From NCBI GenBank assembly GCA_036971715.1, contig JAVHJL010000001.1:372001-436000 (forward strand): DNA of 64,000 nt, read 5' to 3'. Position 1 is the stretch's first letter. Every line of letters starts with the position of its first letter. Of this stretch, positions 1 through 10,354 are shown one piece after another. Source of the stretch: Arthrobotrys musiformis (Eukaryota; Ascomycota; Orbiliomycetes; Orbiliales; Orbiliaceae). The notes beneath the pieces are model-generated. The model worked only from the letters and a program-made list of their open reading frames with translations. It did not search any database and had not been told where the DNA came from. The position numbers and the translations under genes were made by a program.

Positions 1-931
1 CATTTGTCGCACTCTGTTATTGTTCTTCAGTCTAGAGCTCATACTCGCAATTGCGTATGGTTGCTGGTTCACGTAAACTTACCAGGCTATAGGTATGGCT
101 CTACCGCGACGCCGGTGTCAAGTTGAAAAAATACTCCCACTACGGGATTGAATATTAGTTCTACTCTGGGATCCAAGACGCCGAAATCATATATATATCA
201 GGTGGCTTTGTAAATATATTCTATTGACGAAATACAATCATACACTGCACCAAATGAAAGCCTACTAGCTGACAGAAATGATGCTGGCCGAATTGTTCAA
301 TAAACTTGTTGCCGACTACCTCCAGTCGCATGTGGTACCGTTGTACTTTCGTCAAGAACACTTCATTTGAATGACTCAGGATCCACCCCTCCGCTAGACG
401 ATCGATAATGTAAATTCAATTATTAAAGCCACGTATGCATTATAAACATCATATCTCAGAGTAAACCCCAAACCAGAGAAAGCAAATTATCACTTGGTAA
501 AGATGGTAGACGCAAAGGATTGGAGTGAAAGGACACAGTATTCGACAGGATCAATGGCGATATCGGGGATGGAATTAGCGTACATGATGCTAAACTAATT
601 GTGAACAAGGCAAAGGGCAATAATATGCGGGGTAGGGTGAGGGGATGTAACGTGTCGTTCCGCAATTCGTAAATAGGGGCGTATCAAAGAAAGAAAGGGG
701 GTTGCCAAAGGATTCCGCTGAGAGTCCGGAAAGAAAACACGTCTGTGCCAATCCATCATAAGCCATGAGCCATAAACCATGAATCAGGAATCAAAAAAGA
801 CTACAATCAAGAAAGTAATGAAAAGAGAGAACGCTGGTAAATTCTCGGAAAAACAAATGCTGAAAAAAGGAAAATGAAAAAACCAAAGCCTGTAAACGAT
901 AGGCTTTGCCATTCATTCAATGTAGTCCGAG
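1..931. other. Gene-free left edge
   Basis: I see no convincing coding region here. Open frames on the minus strand between about 450 and 780 are short, low in complexity and lack splice support. The stretch probably contains the 3' flank of the minus-strand gene that ends at 932. Confidence 0.5.
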
Positions 932-3037
932 TTAACGCATCATAGCCTGTCGGCCTTCGACAGTGAGAGGGTAGTCTTGAAACGGATCCTTGTTGAGGGT
1001 TCTATTGAAATCGAACGACGGCATTGGCGTTCTTCGTCGTTGCTTCTTGCCGTCCTTGCTAATCCAGATAATATCCTCGTCGGGGGGGTACTCGCGGAGA
1101 TCCAGCAGTTCAATGACGTCAGGCTCGTCTTTATCCCGATTGCTGCGTTTACCTTGTGCAAATCTTGGAGTTGCGAGCGCTTCAGCGGCGTTGACAGCAG
1201 CTTCAGCTTCAGCGGTAGCTTCAATGTCGGGATCGGCCTCATCGCTCGGAATCGCTCGTTGCTTGCGCCAGATTTTATCCCAAATCTTTTGCAAGAAACC
1301 CTGTGGTGGTGGGGCTGCCTCGGCTTTCTTGTCGATATCCTTTTTCCCTTTGCCGCTACGGCGGAAGAGCTTTGCGACTAGACCTTTGCGTCGGCTGACG
1401 ACCGCCTTATCGGATTTCGGAATCGGAACGGAAGTAATTTGCAAGGTATAACCTTTTTTCATTTCTCGTTTCTTTTCGACTAGCTTGAGGTTATACGATC
1501 GAACTAATCTCCTGTATCTCTCGTTGGATAGAATCTCGACCAATTCGTCCATCGATCGCTGGGGCATCATGATGTGAAGTTGATGCAGTTCTCCCCAGTA
1601 GTGGACTTTCGCTTTAACATCGGCATAAAGCAGCGTGTTGGTACTTTGTTGCAGGATCGCAGGCTTTGAGAGCATATAATAAACCGAAAGGTTTAGATAG
1701 CGCTCTATCTCAGATATACGATATGTGAGAGACCACTTATGATGGGCGAAGCGGGCCGCGGAGGCGGCGGTGAATGCGAGGTGCGCCAAGTCGAGGGTTC
1801 TGATTCTTGGTTTGATATCTGTTGTTTTGCGGTTGATGGTGATGCAGGACAGCTCGTATGCTTGAGTATATCTACGTTCGTAGATGAGTTCTTGCGCTTG
1901 ATTGACGATGTAATGGACGGTGAAGGGGTAGTCGGCGATGTCGAAGCCGGTCATGTAACCCCCTCCTACTTGCGCTGTGTTATTGCTCTTTCCGTTTGCG
2001 AGACCCCTTCGAACTTCGGTTAAGAAGGGGAACCGGACTGGGATTTTGTCCGACTATTGTAGTTGTCAATAATTAGCATTGCGCTCGAAGCTTATCCCGG
2101 ATTACTTACAGGGCAGGATAGGGTAATTTGAATAAATACATACCGGATTGATATTGGTATTCGAATCCTCCATTTTCAAATAAAACTCCTCGGTGGGCTC
2201 AATTCCCGAACACCCAGGCCACGAACAAAACTGCTTACAATCTTTCCAAGGAGTATCCTTCGCGCCTTCGCAAAGATACCAGCCCTTGTTCAGCCCTTTT
2301 TCGTGGGCAAGGCTTAATTCAAATTGTAGTATGTCCTTAACGTCTTGCTTTATCTGTTGCTTAACTTCGTTGGCTCTCCACTCCCCTAGCTTGTAACTGT
2401 AATATTCGCGTTGGATGTAGTCGATGTACCCCGCTACTGCTGTTTTATACGCCTCGTACGCGGCTTCGGTTCGTAGTCGCAGGTGTTGGTTTTTTTTCTC
2501 AACGGGTTCGAAGTAGTACCTCGATCCTTCCTCTGGGTTTGACCGCTTTGGTAGATCCGACCAGGTGATGTAGTCGGGCTTTTGTTTGATAGGTTTTCCT
2601 TCGGATGTGATGTTGGTATATTTGTGATGACGACGTCCGAGTTTCTTATAGGCTTGTCTGGCTTTGACAACCGATCCACCTATGGCTACTCTATTCGGTC
2701 TGTTGTACTTCTGAAGACGTCTGAAATGTTCGAATCTCCTCAAAAACCTGATTTCGGCGGGGCTTAACTCAGGTAGCGACTCTAAGGAAGGTGATGGAGG
2801 AGGTGGTGGAAGGTTTTCTTGTTCTGGTTCGTCTACGCTCCAACCCTCATCGTTGCCGTCGTCTTCGACTAGTTGGTAGGGACCTTCTGATACCGGTGTC
2901 TCTCGGGTGGGGGTAGGAAGGGAGGGGGGGTCAGCGAAGGGGTTTTCGTCGCTGAGTTTTGTGTAGGCTCCCTTGGGGGAGTGGTCTATCGTGATGAAGG
3001 TGTGGGACTTGCGAGATCTCAGGTTGGATAGACGCAT
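932..3037 (-). CDS. Hypothetical protein, 656 aa, two exons
   Basis: I do not recognise the family. Exon 1 runs 3037 to 2110 and exon 2 runs 1974 to 932. A GTAAGT donor and an ACACAG acceptor remove a 135-nt intron and close the frame exactly (657 codons with stop). The N-terminal third is acidic and proline-rich, with a polyproline run near residue 80. A basic segment follows around residues 95-150, then a Cys/Trp-rich patch near residues 265-285 (WYLCEG, CKQFCSWPGCSG) that could bind a metal or be disulfide-bonded. The C-terminal half begins with a short helical region and then becomes Lys/Arg- and Ala/Glu-rich. There is no signal peptide or clear membrane helix. The gene is divergent from the coiled-coil gene at 3438. 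That it is a real gene is well supported by length, splice closure and start context; its function is unknown. Confidence 0.75.
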
Positions 3038-3437
3038 TCTCGTCGAGCAGAAGGGGGGGGTTTTATGAAGACGATGAAGACGATGGGACGAGAATTATGG
3101 GGGAGTTGATGATGAATATATGGAGATGGAGAGTGAGTGAGATGAAGAGATGATGAAGGTGGAGACGCGTCAAAGGAGGATAGACGGTGTTCTTATACGC
3201 ACAAGGAATTGTGGGAAGCATTTTGGTGATGCTCGGCAACGCAATTGCCTAAAATGTGTTGAGGCGTTGTATTTCAACAGAGGTTCCCAAAACGGCATCT
3301 CTCGGCTAAACCTTCCCTCGTTTATTATCCCATTGAACGCCGCAAAGCCGCCACGAAGCTAAGACAATTACAATGCATCCAGCTTCGAAGCCATAAACCT
3401 CAAATTAAACGGAGTCCACCGGTGATATCCAAAAGGC
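3038..3437. promoter_or_regulatory. Divergent intergenic region
   Basis: This 400-bp stretch separates the divergent genes starting at 3037 (-) and 3438 (+) and must hold both promoters. It contains purine-rich GATGAAGA-type repeats near 3065-3160. No specific operator can be named. Confidence 0.4.
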
Positions 3438-4736
3438 ATGGAACGCTTCCGAGAGCTCGTCTCGAAGCTGAATGTCGGAGATCTAGGCCGAGCAAGGTAC
3501 TCCACCTCTATCGATCCCACTACGTAATAAACTATGCTGACGAGGACGTAGAGAACCCAGCCCGCAACCTCCAACCCCAGAGCGGGTGGATAAGCTCGAG
3601 AAAATGTATAAGAGACCACATATCCCATGACATATTGCAGGACATCGACTGAAAATTGCGATTGAAATAGTATCGAGCAGCTCCCCGCCACAAAGGCGTT
3701 CGTTCAAAGGTGCGAATCGACACCTAAGGTCAGATACTAAGAGAGAGCGTTGGCTAATACAAGAAACAGTCTTCCTCACCACAAAGTATCCCAAAAGGCT
3801 GCGGAAAACGATAGGAAAGCGGTAGAAGCTACGCAACTACTACATCGTGTGGATGAACTCGTATGTTATGCATTTATCATGGGATCATAGATCGAAAGGA
3901 GTGACACTGATATCAACGTGGATACAGATTCGGTCACACGTTACCTCAGCTCGCGATCTCCGGAGGTATGTCGAGGAGATATCGAACGTGAAAGCACAGA
4001 TTACAATTGCACGGGAGCAGGCGTGTAAGAATTCTGTTATCCACTCGAAAACAGCTATATTAGGGGGGTTATCTAATGTGCCTATAGATTCACTGCACCA
4101 ACAGCTCATCGAAATCGACCGTGAACTCAACCAAGCGGAAGCCGCGGTTTCAAACGTAGAACTTGATCGACTCCAGCAAACAGAGGATGCCGTTTTCGAG
4201 AATTATGCTAAAGCTAGGAGGTATGGCAGCGCAACCTAGACCTTGAAGGTGCTAGCCGCTAATCTTTATGTCTATACAGAGCGGAAGTAAACCGCAAGAA
4301 AGCAGAGTACGCCGAGAAACTAATATCGTTCCAGCGGGATCGATTCGCCGTATCCCAGGACTTTGGACGGACGAGCGCACGGCCTACTGTTCTTTCGAGA
4401 GGTCCGTCGCAGCCCACGACATCACACAGTTCACAGGTAGCGACGGGGGTGGAAATTCTGCCAGAAGAAGGGGCGCACGCGGTGGACGGACTCGACGACT
4501 TTCTTGGAGCCTCAGAAGAACCGCCCGTTAAGGAGCCATCTATTCAGGAGCCGTCTGTTAAGGAACCAGATACGAGTAGTATCAAGGCTGTAGAACCGCC
4601 AGAACGGAAGGAAGTGAAAGCGAAAGCGAAGCCGAAGAAGAGTGCGCGGATAACCCGCCCGGGAATGCTGCCGACAAAAGCGGCGCCGGCGAGACCGAAA
4701 ATCGACATCATGGCCGACGAGGATTTCCTAGACTAA
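3438..4736 (+). CDS. Coiled-coil protein with acidic/basic C-terminal tail, 330 aa, six exons
   Basis: I do not recognise the family. The exons I can join are 3438-3496, 3552-3605, 3671-3709, 3770-3860, 3928-4220 and 4280-4736. All junctions are GT..AG and the total is 331 codons including the stop. The protein opens MERFRELVSKLNVGDLG, followed by a Pro-rich linker. From about residue 35 to 215 it is an almost continuous amphipathic helix with heptad spacing, rich in Glu, Lys, Gln and Leu. The C-terminal 130 residues are disordered. They include two near-identical KEPS-type repeats, a Lys/Ala-rich basic block, and an acidic end, MADEDFLD. The arrangement suggests a coiled-coil scaffold or membrane-remodelling helper. 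A loose resemblance to the helical core of eisosome proteins is not strong enough to name it. Very small exons (54 and 39 nt) make automatic prediction error-prone here. Confidence 0.7.
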
Positions 4737-4868
4737 ACCACCATACTCTATATAGCTCCACACCAAAAATTTGTATATACGGTTGAGATACGCCACACAT
4801 CTCCGACACCAGCCTCAAAACATCCCACCTCGACACCGCCACAATAAACAACTTTCCCAAAACCACAA

Positions 4869-5999
4869 ATGTCCACCAACGATGCCACCTCCATAACCCG
4901 CCCTCCGCGGCCTCCAAAGCCCCCAAAACCCCACCCTTCAATAACCGCCCTCGCGACCTTCCTCTCCAGCCTTCCACAAACTGATATAGTCCCCCCACCG
5001 CTGCCCTCCAAACTCCGCTACGATATCTACGGCTCCCTTCTCCTCCTCCCGCCAACATCACCACTCACGACAGAACCATGGAGTACCTTCATCTCCTCCC
5101 TCCCCGCTCACTCTCAATCGGATCTATACACCTCCCTCGCCGCCGCATTAGGCGTAACACATATAGCCATCAACTCGCCCATCCCCGCAAAATCAACTGA
5201 AGACGGGAACACAATCCGCGCACCGCAAATAACCCCCCTCCACGGCTTCTTCGGCGATCCCAACGCCAAGGACTTCGAAGAGGTATATTGGACGTCAACG
5301 GTACAGCATGGTATATTCCAAACATGGTGTCCGCTGCACACCATGTTTTCCCGGGGCAACATAACCGAAAAATCCAGGATCCACGATATAGTCGCGAAAC
5401 AGCTGGGAGGTGGGAAGGAAGGGAAAGTTGGGGCGGTGGATTTGTTTGTTGGGATTGGGTACTTTGCGTTTAGTTATTTGAAGGGTGGGGTTGATGTTGT
5501 TTTTGGGTGGGATATTAATAGGTGGAGCGTGGAGGGGTGCAGACGGGGTGCGGGGGGGAATAAGTGGGGCGTTAGTACTGATCCTCGTGATGGATTGAAG
5601 GATGAGAGGTTAGTTCTTTTTGAGGAGAGTAATGAGTTTGCTCCTGGGAGGTTACGGGAGATTAAGAGGCGGATGGAGGAGGATGGGAGGGGGTGGGTTC
5701 ATATTATGCATGTGAATTTGGGGTTGCTACCTAGTAGTTCCTGTGCGTATAAAACCGCATTGGAGGTTTTGGAGTTGAATGATGAGGAGAAGGAGGCTTG
5801 GGTGCATGTTCACGAGAACGTGGCGAGGGAGGACGTGGATGAGATGGAAGTGAGTATCATCAAGAAGTTCGGGGAGTTGGCGGGGGAGCTTGGGATGGTG
5901 GTGGAGGTTGGGATTGAGCACGTGGAGTTTGTGAAGAGTTGGGCGCCTGGGGTGTGGCACTGTGTCTTTGATGTGAGGGTTTTGGTTTTACGGAGATAA
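4869..5999 (+). CDS. TRM12: tRNA wybutosine-synthesising protein 2 (TYW2/Trm12)
   Basis: This single-exon gene encodes 376 aa. Trm12 transfers the 3-amino-3-carboxypropyl group of S-adenosylmethionine to the tricyclic base at position 37 of tRNA-Phe, a middle step of wybutosine synthesis in the cytosol. The family signature is clear: a W-x-P-x-x-TMFSRGN-x-x-EK segment at about residues 153-168, directly followed by the AdoMet-binding strand-loop AVDLFVGIGYFAF at 189-201, and then FGWDINRWSVEG at about 212-223. The N-terminus is proline-rich and probably disordered. The length is somewhat shorter than the yeast protein, but the catalytic domain is complete. Base composition changes sharply inside the frame: the first half is C-rich on the coding strand and the second half G-rich, with the switch near 5400. 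The gene follows the coiled-coil gene tandemly with 132 bp between them. Confidence 0.92.
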   Translation: MSTNDATSITRPPRPPKPPKPHPSITALATFLSSLPQTDIVPPPLPSKLRYDIYGSLLLLPPTSPLTTEPWSTFISSLPAHSQSDLYTSLAAALGVTHIAINSPIPAKSTEDGNTIRAPQITPLHGFFGDPNAKDFEEVYWTSTVQHGIFQTWCPLHTMFSRGNITEKSRIHDIVAKQLGGGKEGKVGAVDLFVGIGYFAFSYLKGGVDVVFGWDINRWSVEGCRRGAGGNKWGVSTDPRDGLKDERLVLFEESNEFAPGRLREIKRRMEEDGRGWVHIMHVNLGLLPSSSCAYKTALEVLELNDEEKEAWVHVHENVAREDVDEMEVSIIKKFGELAGELGMVVEVGIEHVEFVKSWAPGVWHCVFDVRVLVLRR

Positions 6000-6182
6000 T
6001 GATATCGGGTAGATCATGATTGTTGATTGGAAGGGTAGTGTACATTGGATGGTCTTCGCTGAAGCTTGTATAAAAATCGCTCGAGAAGACGGACATTAAA
6101 AATAAAAAAACATTTTAAATCATGATCATTATCCATATCTCATCCGTTGTGGTCTAGAGAACAATACAAAAAAGAATTCGGC

Positions 6183-6533
6183 TTAACCGCCCATGTGCCT
6201 CCAGATGCTCTGCTGGGCCATAGCGCGCCTCTTGGCCCTTTCGTCCAGCTTCTTTTGGAGTTTTCTGGAGACTCCCTTCGTTGTTACGGCCTTCGTCTTT
6301 TTGAAGGGTTCTTTTAGCAAGTCGGGGTCTATGTCTTGCACCGTTTGAAGCTGGACGGGGCGGGCTTCGTGAACATGAGTGTGCTTGGGTCGTGCGGTGA
6401 TGGTGGTAGTGGTGGTGGGGTTGATGGTTCTTTTGACGGTGACGGTGGAGAAGGTGTATCTGTATCTGGTTTGCGGGGGAGGGGGGGTGGTGGTTGTAGA
6501 GGTCCGAGGGGAGGGAGAGGCGGTAGGGGTCAT
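6183..6533 (-). CDS. In-frame downstream ORF behind the EF-hand gene (116 codons)
   Basis: The frame opens with ATG 7 nt after the TAG of the EF-hand gene and is in the same reading frame: TAG, CAG, TCG, ATG. The first half is Thr/Pro-rich. The second half is protein-like: a basic helix containing GVSRKLQKKLDERAKRRAM, ending QQSIWRHMGG. I do not recognise it. A separate promoter is impossible in 7 bp, so if translated it must come from the same transcript, by readthrough of TAG CAG, by reinitiation, or by an alternative splice I could not find. It could also be a chance open frame in a GC-rich 3' UTR, since an equally long ORF lies on the opposite strand. Confidence 0.4.
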   Translation of the reverse strand: MTPTASPSPRTSTTTTPPPPQTRYRYTFSTVTVKRTINPTTTTTITARPKHTHVHEARPVQLQTVQDIDPDLLKEPFKKTKAVTTKGVSRKLQKKLDERAKRRAMAQQSIWRHMGG

Positions 6534-6539
6534 CGACTG

Positions 6540-7343
6540 CTAGTGGTGATTGTTACCGCCGTCTGGGCGCTGGACTCTGAATTTGGAGGGGATGTTCTTT
6601 TCGATGATTTTGAGGGCTGCTTCGCGGGCCCACTGTTGTTCCCGCTCGTGGTCCTCCTCGTGCTGTTTTTCACATTACGTTAGCATCATCAGTTATATAC
6701 CTATACTCAAACAAGTAGGGATATTAGGTATGTACCTTTTTGAAGTGGGCGATGTCTTCCGGATGGTTCAAGTCCTCCTCCTTAACCTCACCGTCCCCGC
6801 CGTGGTACTTTTCAAAATGGTGAATCTCGTATTCATACTCATCATCACCATGATGACCCGTCCCCAACTTGAAATCCGGCAGTCGTTTCCCATCTTCGAA
6901 AGCGGCCTCGAACTCCTCCTTGGTGATGGCGTAATCGCCGTCGAGGTCCATGAGCTTTAGGACCTCGGAGACGATTTTTTCGCGTTGCTCGTAGGGGACC
7001 TCTTTGCCCTCGTGGCCTGTGTCATCGTAGAGGTGGCCGGTGTTGGGGTTTATGCCGTAGGTTCGCAGGATTTCGTCGTGGGTCCAGGTGTGGGACTGGT
7101 CGAAGTCGTGCAGGACGAAGAAGGAGGCGGGGTCGAAGTCCGTGAAGTGGTGCTCCGCTGTCATACACGTTCATACCGTCAGATTCTTTGTATCAAGAGG
7201 TATATATACTATCGAGACATACCAATCATGTGGTCGGTGGCCCAGTCGCCGGTGGGCTTCTGTTCGGCGCGGTGGGGCTGGGAGCCATGGGACAGGACGC
7301 CGGCGGCGAGGGAGAGGGCGGAGAGGACAGCTGTCGTCCTCAT
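6540..7343 (-). CDS. SSP120: Secretory-pathway EF-hand protein (Ssp120 type), 221 aa
   Basis: Three exons join in frame: 7343-7223, 7157-6736 and 6662-6540 (222 codons with stop). The first 19 residues form a signal peptide (MRTTAVLSALSLAAGVLSH). The mature protein carries two EF-hand-like segments. The first contains HDFDQSHTWTHDEI; the second, with LMDLDGDYAITKEEF, has a full DxDGDxxxxxxE calcium loop. The C-terminal part is His/Glu-rich. Yeast Ssp120 and related cargo-receptor cofactors share a signal peptide, paired EF-hands and similar length, and act in the early secretory pathway with Emp46/47-type lectins. A luminal calcium-dependent role is therefore likely. The stop is TAG followed by CAG, and the frame stays open for a further 118 codons (see the neighbouring ORF). 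Confidence 0.75.
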
Positions 7344-7834
7344 TGTTCCTGGCGGTATCGGTCGAACAAACCGCACTCGATGATGGAGATTCGGGTAGAG
7401 AAGGATATGAAGTGAAGTGAAAGAGAGAAGGTTTGAATTGAAGTATCTCCGTGGTCTGTGATCTATCAATATTACTACCGCTGTATACCTTTTATATGGA
7501 TCTCGTAGGGGGTACGAAGGTGGCCAGTGCGCTTCCACATTCAATACTCGGACTCTCTCACGGTTCTATATAACACGCTGTTAAGGAATTGGCCAATCCG
7601 CGAACCCGGAACTGTGACCTCGAAGTGGGACCGACCCCTGCAAGGAACCATTATATATCTTACTAGCTTCGACCCTGGGCTTGGTGTCAGCATGTTTGGT
7701 GGTTCCGAATGCAACTGGGCGAAAGCAGCCTGAAACGCATGCGGCAGGTCGGCTGCGGGCAAACGCTTGTTCGGGCCGGTGTTCTCGAAACTATCATCTA
7801 GATATCTATCACCACCCGAGAAGAACCTCACGAT
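7344..7834. other. Intergenic region, 491 bp
   Basis: This holds the 5' flank of the minus-strand EF-hand gene and the 3' flank of the minus-strand Cys-rich gene. Open frames on both strands are short and unsupported. No repeat or RNA gene is visible. Confidence 0.4.
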
Positions 7835-8185
7835 CTACGACTTGGGCTTCTTCTGCTTGGGCGTGGGCGAGGGCGTGTCCGGGGCGTTCTTGGTGGCGCC
7901 CAGCTTGTGCAGCGCCCAGTCGATGCGATTGCCCAGCCGGCGGGACTTCTTCGCGCACTCTGCCGTCACATTAGTTACATATACCTCTATAGTAATAGTA
8001 GTCTGGGGTGGTAATGGGTGTAAGGGAAGGGTACCTCGACAGATGCCTGCTTTGTAGAAGATGTCGCTGCCCCGACAGGCGGCCTTGCTTTTGGAGCGCT
8101 TGAATTCGTCGCATTCGATCGAGTCGTCTGGCTCCAGCTGCATCTCCTCGCAGTGGGTGCAGTTTGTATACACCGTTGCGCACAT
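7835..8185 (-). CDS. Small Cys-rich protein, 91 aa
   Basis: Two exons (8185-8035 and 7959-7835) join with a GTACCC donor and a GGCAG acceptor to give 92 codons including the stop. Cysteines fall at residues 2, 9, 12, 25, 37, 48 and 51, with CTHC and CREC pairs that suggest zinc binding rather than secretion, because there is no signal peptide. The C-terminal half is basic and ends in PKQKKPKS. Small proteins of this style, opening M-C and with scattered CxxC pairs, are common and uncharacterised in filamentous ascomycetes. The gene is divergent from HUB1, with 526 bp between the start codons. No function can be assigned. Confidence 0.65.
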   Translation of the reverse strand: MCATVYTNCTHCEEMQLEPDDSIECDEFKRSKSKAACRGSDIFYKAGICRGTLPLHPLPPQTTITIEVYVTNVTAECAKKSRRLGNRIDWALHKLGATKNAPDTPSPTPKQKKPKS

Positions 8186-8711
8186 CTTCTATATTTCTCC
8201 TCTACTTATAATTAGTGTTTATATTAGTAGTTAGTATAGTATTGGTTGTATCAGCAGCTAATATTAATATTATCTGCCAGTTGAGGTTTTGAGGTAGATA
8301 TTCATGGAGATATCATTCTTATATCCAGTGTGAAGTTGAAGTATCTGGTATTGAGTATCGAAGCCGCGAGTTCGTCGAATCACATATCCACAGCCACCAC
8401 CAATATAACGTACATATTGAGCTACCTCCACAATTAAGCCGTTTTGAATCAGCGGGTTAGGGCTGTTATTATCGTGTGCTCGTGCACCTGGAACGACTTT
8501 GTATTCACATCTCGAGAATATGCTCGGGAATACCCTGTGTTGAGATGCTGGAGGTGCACGGCGCAGGATTTGCTCTGTGTTGTGTGATGTGTTGTGACCA
8601 TGAGTCTGACTCAAGGTTCGTCTTGGTGTAGTGAGGAAGGAATACTCATCCCACTTCTCCATACTCCCACTGTCCTCGATATAACATACAATATCGACAT
8701 CGTCACTCAAC
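8186..8711. promoter_or_regulatory. Divergent promoter region between the Cys-rich gene and HUB1
   Basis: This AT-rich gap must contain both promoters. A 151-codon minus-strand open frame crosses it and overlaps the HUB1 start, but it has no recognisable protein character. No specific binding site can be named. Confidence 0.4.
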
Positions 8712-9048
8712 ATGATCGAAGTCACGTGGTAGGCCTACTTCACATCCCGTCCTCCACTCGAAATTATATACTGATAGAAGGAGAGATAGTAACGACCGCC
8801 TCGGCAAGAAGGTCAAGGTCAAGTGCGAGCCGGACGACACCATCGGCGACTTCAAGAAGCTGCTGGCGGCACAGATCGGAACCTCGCCCGAGAAGATCGT
8901 GCTGAAGAAGTGGTACACCACCTTCAAGGACCATATCACCCTCGGGGACTACGAGATTGGCAACGGGAGCTCCATCGAGCTGTGAGTCCCCTCTTCACTA
9001 TTCTAGTTATGACCGTTATGCTAATATCTTGACAGGTACTATAGTTAA
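8712..9048 (+). CDS. HUB1: Ubiquitin-like modifier Hub1 (UBL5), 73 aa
   Basis: Three exons (8712-8728, 8790-8981 and 9036-9048) give exactly 73 aa, the length of the human and yeast proteins. The sequence follows the family along its whole length: MIEV at the start, NDRLGKK, DDTIGDFKKL, KIVLKKWYTTFKDH, LGDYEI and a C-terminal YY plus one residue. Hub1 lacks the diglycine tail of ubiquitin and binds the spliceosomal protein Snu66 non-covalently, changing use of weak 5' splice sites. The first intron here starts with the poor donor GTAGGC, only 17 nt into the coding region. The second intron uses a good GTGAGT. Each exon closes in frame and the TGT codon is rebuilt across the first junction. 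Confidence 0.95.
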
Positions 9049-9649
9049 GACGGATGACACGTCCGAGTAAAGGAGGAGGATGTTATATTGTGCTATCTTG
9101 CGTATATACGATATACGGCAGCTGAGAGGTACGAAGTGAGGGGGAAGAATGTCATATTTTATATCATATCATATCATATCATAGACGGCGCAAATGGGAG
9201 TCTTTCTTTCTTTCTGTCCATATCACTGCCATTCCACCTGCCATATCTTATACTCTTATATTCTGTCACTTTGATATTATCCCACCTGACCAGACATCGT
9301 ATCGGCGTAAAACAGCTGACGAGGCCGCATACGTTTGTTCTGCTCAGGTGCGCCGGCGACGTATGTCCTCGCGTGCCAAGACAAATTGCTAGCTCCGCCT
9401 GCAGCTGATAGTTTGGTTTAAATACTCCACACTCTCCCGCCTTTGCGTGAACACTCCCCCCACCGTATAGTCCGATAACTAAGGCTCCTCGGTCAATACG
9501 CCCCCCCCCCCTGTTCTAAAATACTATCTACGACTTCACAAACGGATAACGGTAGTTCGCGGGTGTCGCCAGCTTCATAGCAGTATATTTCGTGGATCTC
9601 CGCTTTCGATCGACTTCTACCACGTGCACGCATTCAAAAGTCGCAAACG
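9049..9649. other. Intergenic region, 601 bp
   Basis: This holds the HUB1 3' flank and the TVP15 promoter. It contains an ATATC run (about 9164-9183), a CTTT run near 9203 and a C homopolymer near 9500. No gene is seen. Confidence 0.4.
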
Positions 9650-10354
9650 ATGGATTTCGGACAGATATTGTACGTCTCTCTCCACTTTATATATATAATC
9701 TCTATAGTAGCGGGCTGTAGCTAACATCTGTTGTTTCGCAGTCGCCTCGCGAATCTGACTGTCGGCGGGCTGATGGTCTTCGGCGGTTCGTCCTCCTTTC
9801 CTATTGAGATATATGGGTTGATATGGTACTGATTGAGGGGATATATAGGAATCGCCCAGTTCTTCGACCTGACGCTTCAGCATGTCATCTTGGGCGTCTA
9901 CATCATCGTCTTCGGCGCGGGTACGTCCTCTTTTTATAACAGTAGTGGATGATGAAATGCTGACTGGTCGATTTATATAGCTACTGCTCTGCTCGGTATT
10001 ACCCCTGTGTATGAAATATACTGCCATCACAACCGATCTAACTGTGTATAGAATTCCAAATCCCGCCACAAGTCAGCCGTTACGCGAACTTTATGTTCTC
10101 CTTCATCGGTCGCGGGGCTTGTACGTTGCCCTCTCTTTTATCTGACTGTCGTTTGCTATATATACTAACAGATGGGAACAGTCTACATCTTCACCGGCTC
10201 GATCCTGTACCACAAGTCGTGGTATAGCTGGATCCCGGGCAGCTTGATCGTACTGGCCGGGATCGGGTACATCGCGCTGGAGTTCGTGCCGTCGATAGAA
10301 CCGCCTGAGAACATGAGGGAGGGCGGCTACGATGGGCTTAACGAGACCGTCTAA
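9650..10354 (+). CDS. TVP15: Golgi membrane protein Tvp15 (COPI-associated family), 130 aa
   Basis: Six small exons join in frame: 9650-9669, 9742-9785, 9849-9920, 9981-9995, 10052-10120 and 10182-10354 (131 codons with stop). The protein has four hydrophobic segments and the family pattern RLANLTVGGLMV near the N-terminus, QHVILGVYIIVFG, PQVSRYANFMFSFIGRG, and a final helix containing GSLIVLAGIGYIALEFV. The C-terminal tail is short, polar and cytosolic. Tvp15 is a late-Golgi vesicle protein of the COPI-associated family, thought to help vesicle traffic. The 15-nt fourth exon is a micro-exon that a gene finder would easily skip. The gene lies on the same strand as HUB1 and CLP1. Confidence 0.85.

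Noticed and set aside
3368..3691. Minus-strand open frame with apparent membrane helices
   Set aside because: It starts at GTG with a stop just upstream, and lies antisense to three exons of the plus-strand coiled-coil gene that close in frame with good splice sites. The hydrophobicity is a by-product of the opposite frame.
8270..8725. 151-codon minus-strand frame upstream of HUB1
   Set aside because: It overlaps the HUB1 start, has no domain or compositional sign of a protein, and lies where the divergent promoters must be.
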